Source of the DNA: Macrobrachium rosenbergii
Lineage: Eukaryota > Arthropoda > Malacostraca > Decapoda > Palaemonidae
Direction of reading: 5' to 3'
NCBI RefSeq assembly: GCF_040412425.1
Contig: NC_089741.1
Location: 37,031,419-37,095,418, forward strand
Length of the DNA: 64,000 bases
Positions 35,192-45,707 of the stretch are shown here, one piece after another. Numbering within the stretch: position 1 is the stretch's first letter; every line of letters begins with the position of its first letter. Both the position numbers and the translations under genes were made by a program. The notes under the pieces were generated by a model. It saw only the letters and a program-made list of their open reading frames with translations, made no database searches and was not told the DNA's origin.

Positions 35192-35495
35192 GGTAGTGCT
35201 GCCGTCAGAGCACCCTCACGAGGTGCACTGTAGGCATTACTTAAGGGTCTTTGCAGCGTCCTTTTCGCCCCTAGCTGCAACCTCTCTCATTTCTTTTACT
35301 GTACCTCCGTTCATATTCTTTTTCTTCCATCTGACTTTCCACCCTCTCTAACAGTTTTTTCCTAGTGAAACTACGAGGTTTTCCATCTGTTACTCCTTTC
35401 AAACCTTCTTACTCGCAGTATCCCTTTCGGCGATGAATGACCTCGTAGGTCCCAGCGCTTGGCGTTTGGCCTAAATTCTATATTCTGTTCTATAA
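35192..35495 (+). mobile_element. Family A retroposon, full-length copy
   Basis: Begins GTGGGTAGTGCTGCCGTCAG, AGCACCCTCACGAGGTGCAC; continues AGGCATTACTTAAGGGTC, TTTGCAGCGTCCTTTTCGCC, CACCCTCTCTAACAGTTTT and CGATGAATGACCTCGTAGG. It ends GGCCTAAATTCTATATTCTG, with the ATTCC tail reduced. It lies only 440 bases after the previous copy, in the same orientation. Confidence 0.9.
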
Positions 35496-36139
35496 GTATG
35501 ATTTCTCTTTTCCGCGTACACAACGCTGTGGTATAAAAAGAAAACATCTATATGGTTGGTGTTTTCAAAAGATAAGTGGCTCTTATTTCTTGCATAGTAT
35601 GTTTTGGCGTCGCAGAATAACTGGTCAGTAGCTGGCAAAATTTTGAGGTTGGTTTTTGGATCTTACTAGATATTTGTGCGGGTTTAGAGAGGGTTCGAGT
35701 ATATTTAGATAGATCGAGTGATCGATTGAATAATCCTCCACATCAATCCAGCTTTTGATTGAATGATTTCACCATCGATTGCAAGGTGTTGCATCGACCC
35801 ACTGCTCGTTTGTACCCAACGTCATTGATTGATTGATCGGCTTACGATGCTGCTGCCTCGATCAACAGTGTAATTATTCGTCAAGGAAAGATTTGTTAAT
35901 TGCACTGAGAAACGTCTTGATGAAAGCACTCTCAGTAACTAGTTGATAAGAGTGGCGCAAAATTAATTATGAATTTCCGCTCCTCACTGGATGTTGGCAC
36001 GTAAAAATTGTGGATGTGATCCCTGCAATTAAATTTTTTTTTTTTTTTACTTTCAATGCACATGCATGAAAGCAATAGGTTCACTTGTTTTTGTTTAGTG
36101 TTTTCATGTTACTATATTAGTTTTCTTTAAGGTCTTTTT
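35496..36139. other. Unique sequence, nothing recognised
   Basis: Contains scattered GATTGATTGAT and ATCGATTG words, a T-run at 36032-36046, and no exon or repeat copy I can identify. Confidence 0.45.
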
Positions 36140-36266
36140 TCCTCTTTCTCAATTTCCCATTATCCTGTTTCACTTCTTTCAAAATGAGCACCATATTCTT
36201 TGGAAGCTCGAATTTCAAGTCGGTGGCCCTTTGGTGGGCTTATTCCATATGCAAAGGGTTGATCTT

Positions 36267-36316
<50 letters not shown>
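36140..36316 (+). mobile_element. Family C retroposon, 3' end with (AAT)n tail
   Basis: CACTTCTTTCAAAATGAGCAC, CATATTCTTTGGAAGCTCG, AATTTCAAGTCGGTGGCCC, TTTGGTGGGCTTATTCCATA, TGCAAAGGGTTGATC, then about 16 AAT units. The tail placement directly after a fixed end supports a retroposon whose 3' tail is the microsatellite. Confidence 0.85.
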
Positions 36317-36320
<4 letters not shown>

Positions 36321-36646
36321 TAATAATATTGTGTATAACTTCTGCATAAGCGACAAGGGCATTCATCAGAGAGTTATACAATGAATAAAATTGCAGGTAA
36401 AGTTTATGTAACAATATTTCCACGTCCTTGACCACGAAAATTAACCTGGCTTGCCATGTCCAGCGCTCCTCTGTGCACACACAGGAAGTCCTAGAAGAAA
36501 TATATAAAAAAACGCAAAAATAAGCTGGATTGGATTATTGGGACAGTAAAAAAATTTAAAGAGAAAAAAATCCTAGTTTTAAAAATTTACGTAAAATTGA
36601 CGAAGTTCAGCAACTCATAGTTTTCATGGTTGAAAATTGTGACGTC

Positions 36647-36647
<1 letters not shown>

Positions 36648-36687
<40 letters not shown>
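36648..36687. repeat. (GATT)n microsatellite
   Basis: Ten GATT units, the only tetranucleotide array of this kind here. Confidence 0.95.
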
Positions 36688-36897
36688 TTTAATATGAAAC
36701 ATTTTCACCAGAAGTAGTTTCACGAAGATGTAGAAATAAAAAAAAAGAACAAAAACCAAAGATAGTTTACGTAAATGTACTTTTAGAGTGTATTAATATG
36801 TGTGAATGTATTTATTGGAATATATTAATCTGTATAGCATGTGTGTGTCGTCGTGTACATGTTTATTTTTAATCGTGAGGTTCTTCCCAAACATTAT

Positions 36898-36975
36898 TTA
36901 GAGCGCTGAATGACCACATAGGTCCCAGTACTTGGCCTTTCACCTAAATTCTATGTTACTATTCAGTCTATCCCA
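36898..36975 (+). mobile_element. Family A fragment, 3' end only
   Basis: GAGCGCTGAATGACCACATA, GGTCCCAGTACTTGGCC and TAAATTCTATGTTACTATTC. Only the last ~75 bases of the element are present, as expected of 5' truncation. Confidence 0.75.
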
Positions 36976-37149
36976 AAGATGAACTTTGCTGTTGATGAAT
37001 AGTTATGAGGGAGCGAATGAAAATGAAAATATTCTTTGTATTTTATTTTATTATTTGTTTGTTGTGTTTTTTGTCCAGGAAATCATTCACAGCCACATTC
37101 ATCCTTGTTAACTGCTGACTCAAGCCTTTTAAATTATTGTACACTGTAC

Positions 37150-37232
37150 ATAACATTATCCTAAGCCAGGAATAAGGAGAATAGTAGGAAGCCATTATCT
37201 CAAGCCAGGAATAAGCAGAATAGTAGGAAGCC
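37150..37232. repeat. Two-copy 42-bp repeat
   Basis: AAGCCAGGAATAAGGAGAATAGTAGGAAGCCATTATCTC is followed at once by AAGCCAGGAATAAGCAGAAT, AGTAGGAAGCCACTTCT. Confidence 0.85.
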
Positions 37233-37315
37233 ACTTCTGATTCATCTACTGTTCAAATAAGGCCTCTGTGGTTTCGAGAAAATCCTGGGTCGTATTGTGA
37301 GAGTCACGCCTTGTG

Positions 37316-37317
<2 letters not shown>

Positions 37318-37386
<69 letters not shown>

Positions 37387-37484
37387 AATACGCTTGAAAT
37401 GTCTTTCTGCTATCTCTCTTGTTCCTTTAATACCAGTAGGCTGAAATTCCATCCTTTAGTCAATGTAAGCAGTGTTCAGCTGTG

Positions 37485-37530
<46 letters not shown>

Positions 37531-37606
37531 CTCTCTCTCTCTCTCTCTCTTTAATACTACTACAATTAAAATCCACCAGTCAGTAAATAAAGTAGTGTTC
37601 AATTGT

Positions 37607-37652
<46 letters not shown>

Positions 37653-37707
37653 GCTTGAAATATTTGTGTACTTTCTCTGTTCAGTTGTGATAATCTTCTC
37701 TCTCTCT

Positions 37708-37739
<32 letters not shown>

Positions 37740-37770
37740 TCTCTCTCTCTCTCTCTGAAAGCGCCTCTCT
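37318..37770. repeat. ~125 bp tandem repeat with embedded (CT)n
   Basis: Units share TAATAC.A.TA...TAAAATCCA, CAGTCA(A)T, AGTGTTCA.TTGTGAT and then (CT)n, at 37384-37486, 37550-37612 and partly 37675-37695. CT tract lengths are about 33, 22 and 20 units. Confidence 0.88.
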
Positions 37771-37834
37771 GTTGAAGCTCGTGTTTCGCAAATCCAAACC
37801 CCTTCAGACTCATTGTCGGGGTCCTTTGCTCTGT

Positions 37835-37837
<3 letters not shown>

Positions 37838-37913
<76 letters not shown>

Positions 37914-38021
37914 GAGAGAAATCTTTTCACCCCGGTTGGGTGAGACTTGCTTCCTGAAGACCCTCCTGGTTTTAATTATGAAACGATGGAATATTTCTGA
38001 CAGTGTTGTGGATGACTCAAG

Positions 38022-38095
<74 letters not shown>
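37838..38095. repeat. Two long (GA)n tracts
   Basis: Tracts at 37838-37920 (one GG break) and 38023-38095, on the opposite strand sense to the CT arrays immediately before. The G-rich 38180-38300 after them is unassigned. Confidence 0.96.
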
Positions 38096-38098
<3 letters not shown>

Positions 38099-38468
38099 GA
38101 AGATGTAATTGCAGGAAATTCGTTGTGCGATTGGTAAACAGTCAAGTGGAAATGGAAGGGTGGATTTTAAAGAGAAAGGATTAACGGAAGAGGGGGTGGG
38201 GTGAGGTGAGATTTCAGAAAGAAAGTGATTAATGGAAAAGGGGGGGGAAAGTGGAGGATTTCAGAGAGAAAGAGATTAAGAGAGTCAGGGTAAAAGAAAG
38301 AGTGAAAACGAAGAGCCTCCTCTTATCCAGTGCTGATATTGAAGTATTTTTAGATTTATAACCTGTATAATTGTTTAATTGTTGTATTGTATTCACCTCT
38401 TGCCCAAAGGAGCAAACAGCTTACAGTGTTCCTTGTGCTGCGCGCTGTAGGCTGTCCAGCTTCGCTCA

Positions 38469-38469
38469 G

Positions 38470-38527
<58 letters not shown>
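38469..38527. repeat. (AAT)n microsatellite
   Basis: About 19 AAT units directly after TCCAGCTTCGCTCAGATAA. The preceding ~100 bases could be another retroposon end but match no second copy in the window. Confidence 0.93.
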
Positions 38528-38528
<1 letters not shown>

Positions 38529-38611
38529 GGGTTATTCGTTTGAGTTAGCAGTTGCGTTTTAATAGTATAGTTCTAAAATGGATAGACTGATGATAATAAT
38601 AATAGTCGAGT

Positions 38612-38735
38612 CAGTTTGAGGTTTTCCTCCTGTTACGCCTTTCAAACCTTTTTTACTGTCGGTTTCTTCAGCGATGAATGACCTCAGGTCCCAGCGCTTG
38701 GCCTTTTGGCCTAAATCCTCTATTCTGTCTAAACA
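38612..38735 (+). mobile_element. Family A fragment, 3' half
   Basis: GTTTGAGGTTTTCCTCCTG, TTACGCCTTTCAAACC, GCGATGAATGACCTCAGG, TCCCAGCGCTTGGCC, then TAAATCCTCTATTCTG. It is 5' truncated. Confidence 0.8.
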
Positions 38736-39033
38736 ATGCAGATGAGACCCAATTCTCACTTAAATCTCGCCAAGCTAATTCTTGATCGTCGGTGGAACCT
38801 CTGGATGGGGGAGGTTGTTTTTTTTTTTTGGGGACGGGTAATTTGCAAAGTCATTAGAGTCAGTTCTCCCCGGCAATTACCGTGTAATTATGCCAGACGA
38901 TCGTAATTGAGAGCGTGTAAAGGAATTTTCATTTGGCAGTTCCTTATTAAAAGTATTGAGTTTTCGTAATTAGTTTGCTCTATTTGAACAGGAAAAATTA
39001 AAACTGCATTGCTTTTGGACGTATGTGACAAGG

Positions 39034-39036
<3 letters not shown>

Positions 39037-39091
<55 letters not shown>

Positions 39092-39207
39092 CAAATGAAC
39101 CATCTTCTTATGGAACAGGGCAGAGAAAGAAGAGAACTCACTTATTAAAAAGAAAAAATATTTTAAATTGATAAAACATAAATTAATAAATTAAATTAAG
39201 GAATTAA

Positions 39208-39295
<88 letters not shown>
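39037..39295 (-). mobile_element. Possible family C remnant and two (ATT)n arrays
   Basis: (ATT)n at 39037-39088 is followed by AGCAAATGAACCATCTTCTT, ATGGAACAGGGCAGAG, weakly like the family C end (GATGAACCC.AT..ATATGGAACAAGCC). A second pure (ATT)n of about 29 units occupies 39209-39295. Confidence 0.55.
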
Positions 39296-39298
<3 letters not shown>

Positions 39299-39557
39299 GA
39301 AATCCACTTGAAAACTATTGAAAAATTTAATGCCCACCAAATGATCTGCTTATGCAAATCGCAACGATCAGACATTGCCTAACTTTGAACACGTCATCAC
39401 TGATACAGTTCCCCCCGTCCGGTCTGAGGGTCAACAGTTATACCTCACGACGGCAGATGAAAGTCATCTGCAATCCTCTTTGTTCATTGGCAACAATAGA
39501 TGTGGCTGGATGTCACTCTGTTCATCCGTGGATGTCCGGTGAAAGGGAGGTATCTTC

Positions 39558-39709
39558 GGTATGTTATTATGCCTGCTTGGTGTCTCAGTACTTTTGTTCT
39601 TTGTCCAGGTTTGTTTTTGCTGTTGATAGACTCTCTCTCTCATTTAAATGTAATTATATCTGCATAAGTACTTGCGTTCTTTGTTGCGTTTTGTTTATGC
39701 TGCTGTTAG

Positions 39710-39764
<55 letters not shown>

Positions 39765-39826
39765 GTTATTATATCTGCATAAGTTCTCAGTACTTTGTAT
39801 TCTTTTGTTTATGCTGTTTTATTAGA

Positions 39827-39857
<31 letters not shown>

Positions 39858-40004
39858 ATTATATCTGCATGTTCTCAGTACATGTATTCTAGTTCAGTTT
39901 GTTTTATTAGGACTCTCTCTCTCTCTCTCTCTCAATCATTTAAATGTAATTATATCTGCATAAGTACTTGCGTTCTTGTTACGTTTTGTTTATGCTGCTG
40001 TTAG

Positions 40005-40067
<63 letters not shown>

Positions 40068-40145
40068 TTTAAATGTCATTATATCTGCATGTTCTCAGTA
40101 CTTGTGTTCTTTCTGTTGCGTTTTGATTTGCTGTTGTTAGATTTC

Positions 40146-40218
<73 letters not shown>

Positions 40219-40225
40219 CTCCAAA
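39558..40225. repeat. ~110 bp tandem repeat with embedded (CT)n, six units
   Basis: Units hold AAATGTAATTATATCTGCAT, AAGTACTTGCGTTCTTTGTT, GCGTTTTGTTTATGCTGCTG, TTAGAT and then (CT)n ranging from about 7 to 32 CT repeats. The unique part is conserved while the CT length varies widely. Confidence 0.94.
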
Positions 40226-40267
40226 TGCAGATCAGCCTGCTGAGAGAGACAAGTTATAGGAAAAGTT

Positions 40268-40269
40268 GA

Positions 40270-40302
<33 letters not shown>
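40268..40302. repeat. (AAAT)n microsatellite
   Basis: About nine AAAT units (ATAA phase). Confidence 0.93.
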
Positions 40303-40304
<2 letters not shown>

Positions 40305-40729
40305 GAGGGAATCGAAATAAAAACGATACGCCAGAACTAAGTAGCTGTCAGCAGATGAATTTGGCTCCTCTTGTAAACATTTGGAGATCAGAAGTTTCCC
40401 CCCAACTGCGCTAGACAAACTCAATCCACATTTTAGTTGTAGTCAAGATAAAACCCTACCAAACTGAGTAGAATTGAATTTGATAATAGAAAATAACACT
40501 GTTTGCAGCAGCAGTCTTCCTAATTTTGCTTGCAAACAGTAGCGGGTTTGGGGGGCGGGGTGGACCTGGGCACGTGTCCTCCCCCATGAAAAATAAGGAC
40601 AAAATAATAATATTGAAGATTTAGATAATAATAACATAAATGAGAAATATAAAAATTGGGAACAAATACAAATAGGCCTTATAGAAACAATGAAATTTTG
40701 AGAAAAATAATAATTGTATATGTATATAC

Positions 40730-40809
40730 ATATCTATGTATGTATATATATATATATATGTAATGTATGTATACATATATGTATGTATGTATACATATAT
40801 CTGTATGTA

Positions 40810-40869
<60 letters not shown>

Positions 40870-40870
40870 C
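40730..40870. repeat. Degenerate TG/TA repeat
   Basis: TATGTATATATA words with a purer (TA)n at 40813-40858. This is the last dinucleotide array before a 10-kb stretch that has almost none. Confidence 0.94.
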
Positions 40871-41073
40871 TTTACACATATATTTATATCTGTATGTATA
40901 ATACGAAAATTGGTGCCCTCTCAAGAAATTTTTCTGGATCTCAAGTAAAGAAACTAGATCGCAAAGAATAAGCGAGAGGACGTTTTGTCGTCAGGTATTG
41001 TTCGTGCAACAAACATTATTGAACCTAGCTTGACTGCACCACAAGACAACATCAAGAGTTGGCAAAATAAACT

Positions 41074-41310
41074 TGCCTGTTGACACCAAAATACCTAGAT
41101 TTTTCCACACGGTTCAACCATGTCCCTTCCATACTGATCTCGGGTCTTGACCTTCATTAAGCCTTAGGTATTCAGTCTTCTTTCTACTGATCTTTAACCT
41201 TTATCTTCCAGTACCTTCCTCCATTGGTCTAGTTTTGACTCCACTACCCCTTTGTTCAATCCTCTGTCTTCCAGTACCTTCCTCCATTGGTCTAATTTTT
41301 GACTAATTTT
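41074..41310 (-). pseudogene. Non-LTR retrotransposon reverse-transcriptase fragment
   Basis: On the minus strand it reads DQWRKVLED, then after a one-base shift LKISRKKTEYLRLNEGQD, and further on a degraded KNLGILVS. This resembles the thumb-side motif common in LINE reverse transcriptases (LE.WR..LEERGLKISR.KTEYM.F, then EKFKYLG). A ~61-bp internal duplication repeats CTTCCAGTACCTTCCTCCAT near 41208 and 41269. It is inactive and heavily truncated. Recognition rests on a short motif, so clade is not assigned. Confidence 0.7.
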
Positions 41311-42227
41311 GAATTTTAAATGAATTGTTTATGCAAGCGGCATTCAGTGTGAATCACTTGGAATCCGATACCAATACGACTTGTGCAGTTAAAAGAATGC
41401 TCTAAGACCAGTATTGCATAGCCTACTCTCTTACTTTCAAGAGAAATCACAGCTAACCATAATTTCTTATAATTTCTAGCGTAACCCTAAACTGCACTCA
41501 ACACTTGTCATTTAAAATAGATATACAAAATGCATCACTTCGTAAAATCATAGTGATGTAGCTGATAAGTTGAGGAGCCAATGCATAGAAGGTTTCACTG
41601 AAATAACAGTAATCTATTATATCCATTACAACTCTTACTATTTATCCTTGTGTACAGAAATGGCAATGTGATTGTGAATAATTTGGGAAACAATAATCAA
41701 ACAGTATTCTAACACATCATGAAGTATAGAAAATTTAAACATCATCTTAGTAACAGTAGAGAAAGGATTAAGTTCATACAGTTATATGTTCAATTCATTT
41801 AAGAATAACTGAGTGATTTGTATGTTTTGCTTTCATGTTTGAAATACTGTACATTCTGCAATTAGCTCACCATTGCTTCGCATCTTCGACTACCATTTTC
41901 ATGGTACGGTAGTGTATATGAAAATCGACATTGAGCTGCTGTATTGTGAAGAGCTCAAAGATCAAGTATGATAATGCATAAAAAAATGTGTGCAAAGGAA
42001 AACTCTGAATTTGTAGTAGATTTTTGTGGTCAGATCTCCTTTCTAGTACTGCATTCCAAAGTATAACACAGATACTTGGTGCTCCTGAATCACAAACACC
42101 AGTCACCTGAAATCAGTACATACTGGTTTATATTTTGCTGTGTCTGCTGTGTAACTCAAATCTTTTGTTTTATTCTAATGTGCACCATTTTATTTTTTCT
42201 TTGTGACACTGTACAAGAAGTTAACTA

Positions 42228-42613
42228 CAGTGGACCGCTGTCTGTTTGCGGTTCCGGATTCGCGGCTTCAGCTATTTGCGGATTTCTCTGTGGAACATAT
42301 ATATATACTCATTATTCGCGGAAAACCCGCATATTCGCGGTATTTTTTATTTCTTCCCGCATATTCATGGTATTTTTCATAGAGAAATACTCACAACTTA
42401 CTGTATTTTCATATAATTTTCGTGACTAAATGCATTTTTTGTGATGAAATTATTATGATACTCAGGTATAAGCATTTTTCGAGGGTTTTTTGGTGTCTTG
42501 CACTGTCAATGTAGGCAGTTATAAGTGTTTTTAGAGGGGTGACAAGTATTGGCAGATTTTATCACAGGGGTGGGGTAGTGGTACACAACCCCCACGTATA
42601 CTGGGGTCGACTG
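42228..42613. mobile_element. 386-bp terminal-inverted-repeat element (MITE)
   Basis: Starts CAGTGGACCGCTGTCTGTTT and ends CACGTATACTGGGGTCGACTG, giving imperfect terminal inverted repeats (CAGTGGACC against CAGTCGACCCC). The interior is rich in ATTCGCGG and its complement. It is preceded by TA, the target duplicated by Tc1/mariner, pogo and Tigger elements; the right flank is TG, so one side has mutated. No coding capacity. It may have been mobilised by a Tigger-type transposase such as the relative at 43451. Confidence 0.7.
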
Positions 42614-42881
42614 TGTCATGTTTTGTTTTATGATATTATGGATTTGTACATCTTGTCTAGTATTATCTCCCATTGGTATGTAAAAGCGATTTCTTTGGTT
42701 CGTGGAGTGTTTATATTTCACCATATGGTATGCAAGAAATGAATAATTAAGATGTTAGTGCTTTCTGTTTCAAAACACAGTAATATGGCTTGTTGTTAGT
42801 GCACTATGGAAAAAATAGCCTTTACCTGTTAGAAATATGAAAATTTTTGGTTAGTCACGTGTTCCTACTAAAGTTAATATA

Positions 42882-42960
42882 CAGGTGACCCCTGCTTATT
42901 TGCAGATTCACCTATTCTTGGATTATTTTTTTAAACATAAATCCAAATTATTCAAGGTAA
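42882..42960. mobile_element. Likely left end of the Tigger element
   Basis: TACAGGTGACCCCTGCTTAT, TTGCAGATTCACC begins about 570 bases before the transposase frame and resembles Tigger-type ends (CAGGTGACCC). A matching right end is not clear; CCCCTATCTACTGTATA near 45152-45168 is a weak candidate. Confidence 0.45.
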
Positions 42961-43450
42961 ATTTGCCTTTTTGCTGATTTTTTCGTAGAGCATATCTAAA
43001 ATATTCGTTGATTATTTTCATTTTTTGTGACCAATACATTTTTTATTATTAAAAATTACTATTTTTCAAATAATATTAATGTAAACACAGCAAAATATCA
43101 ATAAAATGTTTTTTTTTTTCTTACAAAACATTTGCAAACAATGTGTGAATTCCAAACGTAAAGCTCCTGGGAAAGAAAATGCAGCTTGGGAAGCCCAAAT
43201 ACCTAGGCAGTGCTACTTGACACACTATTGACTGGCGTTTGCAAAGCACCCAGGAGCACCATTCATTTTCCTTGGCACTGATTGGCTGTACCCCCCCAAG
43301 ACTTCATCTTGTGGAGATGTGCTGCAGGAGCCTGCATCTCTGCTGTAGACCTCTGCTGTTCCAGTGTTTCACTGCCTATATCTGTGTACTTGGCGTATCT
43401 CTGTGCCTCATTTTTAATCTTTGTGTATCTTTTTTAATCTTGCCCTAAGG

Positions 43451-44860
43451 TGCCTCCTAAACGCCCTGCTCCTTCTAAGGCTTCTGGCAAAGAGCCTAAG
43501 CACCAGAGGAAGGTCATGATGTGCCAGGAGAAGGTGGCACTTCTGGAAATGTTGAAGGAAGGGTAAAGTTACACCGCAGTAGCCCACCATTATGGTGTGA
43601 ATGAGAGTACTGTCTGGTACTTCAAGAAGAAAGAGGCAGAGATAAGGAAAACCTTGGTTGTTAGCTTCTGCAGTGGTGCCAAGACTGTTTCCACTGTGCA
43701 TGATAAGAGCATCAGGAGGATGGAGTCAGCCTTGGCGTTGTGGATAATGGACTGCCGTAAGAACAGCCCTCTTGATGGCAACATAATCCATGAGAAGGCA
43801 CGAAAACTTTACCAGCTGTTGTACACTGTTAGAGAAGGCATACAGGAAGCAGACTTCTTAGGCTTCAACGACCACGCCGAAGAAGAAGAAGAAGAAGCAG
43901 GACCATCATTAGCTCCTGAAGGTTTTCAGGCCAGCAAAGGGTGGTTCCACTGTTTCCAGAAGTGGTTCCACCTAAAGTGTGTTTCCCTGCATGGGAGAAT
44001 GGCATCGTCAGACATGGAAGCAGCCGCGAAATATCCCGAGACCTTCAAGAAGATCATCCGAGACAATGGCTACTGTTCAGAACAGGTGTTTAATATGGAC
44101 GAGACTGACTTGTTCTGGAAGAAAATGCCTTCACGGACATAACTCATGAAAGATGAAGCCACAGGCCCTGGGTTCAATGCCCAGAAGGATAGGGTTACCC
44201 TCATCATGTGTGGCAATGCTGCTGGCTTCATGCTGAAACCAGGCCTCATTTACAAGGATGCAAACCCCAGGGCCCTCAAGAATAAGAACAAGAATGTGCT
44301 ACCTGTGTTTTGGATGCACAACACCAAGGCCTGGATCACCAAAGTCCTTACGTCTACTTGTTCATTTAGAGCTTCATCCCTCAAGTTAAGGATTACCTCA
44401 GAACTTGTGTATGGAGTTCAAGGTGATGTTGATTATGGATAATGCTGGTGGCCACCCTGTTGATTTTTATTATGAGGGAGTCTTGAGTTCCTCCCTGCCA
44501 ACACCACCTCTCTCCTCTCTCTATACACCTGGAACTCCCTCAAGCACCTTGTGAAGGCATTGGACACTGACAGTAAATTTATGCTGAAGGGTTATTCAGC
44601 GTAAATTCACGATTCCCCCACGCCTGACTGTCATTGGCCGATCATTGAAGGACATGAAGAAGGAGACCCTTAATGCGTGCTGGGAGAAGTTGTGGCTGGA
44701 GTGTGTTCATGATTGTAAGGGCTTATCTCCTGAAGAAGTACAACGTTCAGCCATTGATAAGGCAGTTCAATTGGCGAGGATGCTTGGAGCTACAGGAAAT
44801 AACTGGGGCATGGGATCCTTATATGGAACACTCCGTAAAGTTTCTAAATGCCCTTGATGC
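43451..44860 (+). pseudogene. Tigger/pogo-type DDE transposase, dead copy
   Basis: Reads PPKRPAPSKASGKEPK, a CENP-B-like helix-turn-helix (VALLEMLKEG, stop, SYTAVAHHYGVNESTVWYF), KTVSTVHDKSIRRMESALAL, EGFQASKGWFHCFQKWFHLK, VFNMDETDLFWKKMPSRT, stop, MKDEATGPGFNAQKDRVTL, IMCGNAAGF, MDNAGGHPVD, EFLPANTTSL and SLKDMKKETLNACW. The initiator ATG has become GTG. There are stops at 43563 and 44141 and frameshifts near 44350-44450. The first two catalytic aspartates (MDET, MDNAGGHP) survive, but the block that should carry the third (TTSLLQPMDQG region, after 44505) is deleted. It cannot be active. It lies in the gene-poor stretch left of the TMBIM gene. Confidence 0.92.
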
Positions 44861-45387
44861 ATACATGGGGCCATATAGTAACCTCCTCGTCAGCATGAAG
44901 CAGCAACAGCAGCTTGTTTCTCGAGCCCATGAAGAAGGACCCTCTAACGCCTCATATCTTCATCGCCATTCATCGGACGGCACAGCTAATTCATCCTCAT
45001 CAATCAACATTCATCACTGGTGAGTATCCATATGATTTACATAATCTTAAAACTTCCCATTGCAGTATTTCATGTATTTTTTTAATGCGTATTTAAATAT
45101 TTAGGTACAGTACTTAACTGTTCCCTGTACTTGTGAGTGTACCAGTGTTACCCCTATCTACTGTATACTAAAAGAAAACCATAAGGCTTGAATACTGTAT
45201 GAAAGAAAATGTGCGTGCCTGAATATAGGAGTAACTTATTAGTTTTCACCTTAGTAAGAGTAACAATTGTAAGTGTGTTCACGCTTAACTGTAAGCCATA
45301 TATTTTTAAGGGTAATGTTGTAAGATGACTTTGAAATGATATTCAAGTGATTTAGGATGATCGTTTAAGGTATAATTGGTATTAGAT

Positions 45388-45707
45388 CTATATCAGTACT
45401 GCTTTACAACCATTTTTACAGGCAGTTACGAATAGTTTTACTAAGGCCAAGTGTAAAATGAGAGCAGCAAAGACATATTCATCAGGCGAAAGGACTGTTT
45501 TGTACTTTCCTTCAAGAATGAGTTGAGTAATAACAACAATATACACACCAAAGAGAAAAGCTCCCAGCGATGCAAAACCCATGTGTTCGATGTACCCCTG
45601 GGGAGTTGATCAGATAGTATCCCAAACCTCATAAGGCAACCAAACATCACAAGGCTATCGAGTAGAACTATCAGGAATCCTGTTATCCAATTGAAGTTAT
45701 ATTTTGA
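45388..45707 (-). CDS. TMBIM-family last coding exon, one-base frameshift
   Basis: Acceptor TGTATTTCAG, stop TAG at 45388. It begins SKYNFNWITGFLIVLLDS and runs to ILSDQLP. The frame then shifts by one at CTCCCCAGG (one C short) and continues QGYIEHMGFASLGAFLFGVY through KTVLSPDEYVFAALILHLAL to CKAVLI. Adding one C would restore a single frame consistent with the family, so an assembly or read error in the homopolymer is likely. No clear AATAAA follows on the minus strand. Confidence 0.87.

Noticed and set aside
41867..42106. 79-residue minus-strand frame ending VVEDAKQW, with an acceptor-like sequence upstream
   Set aside because: No homology recognised and no partner exon; a frame of this length is plausible by chance in unique DNA.
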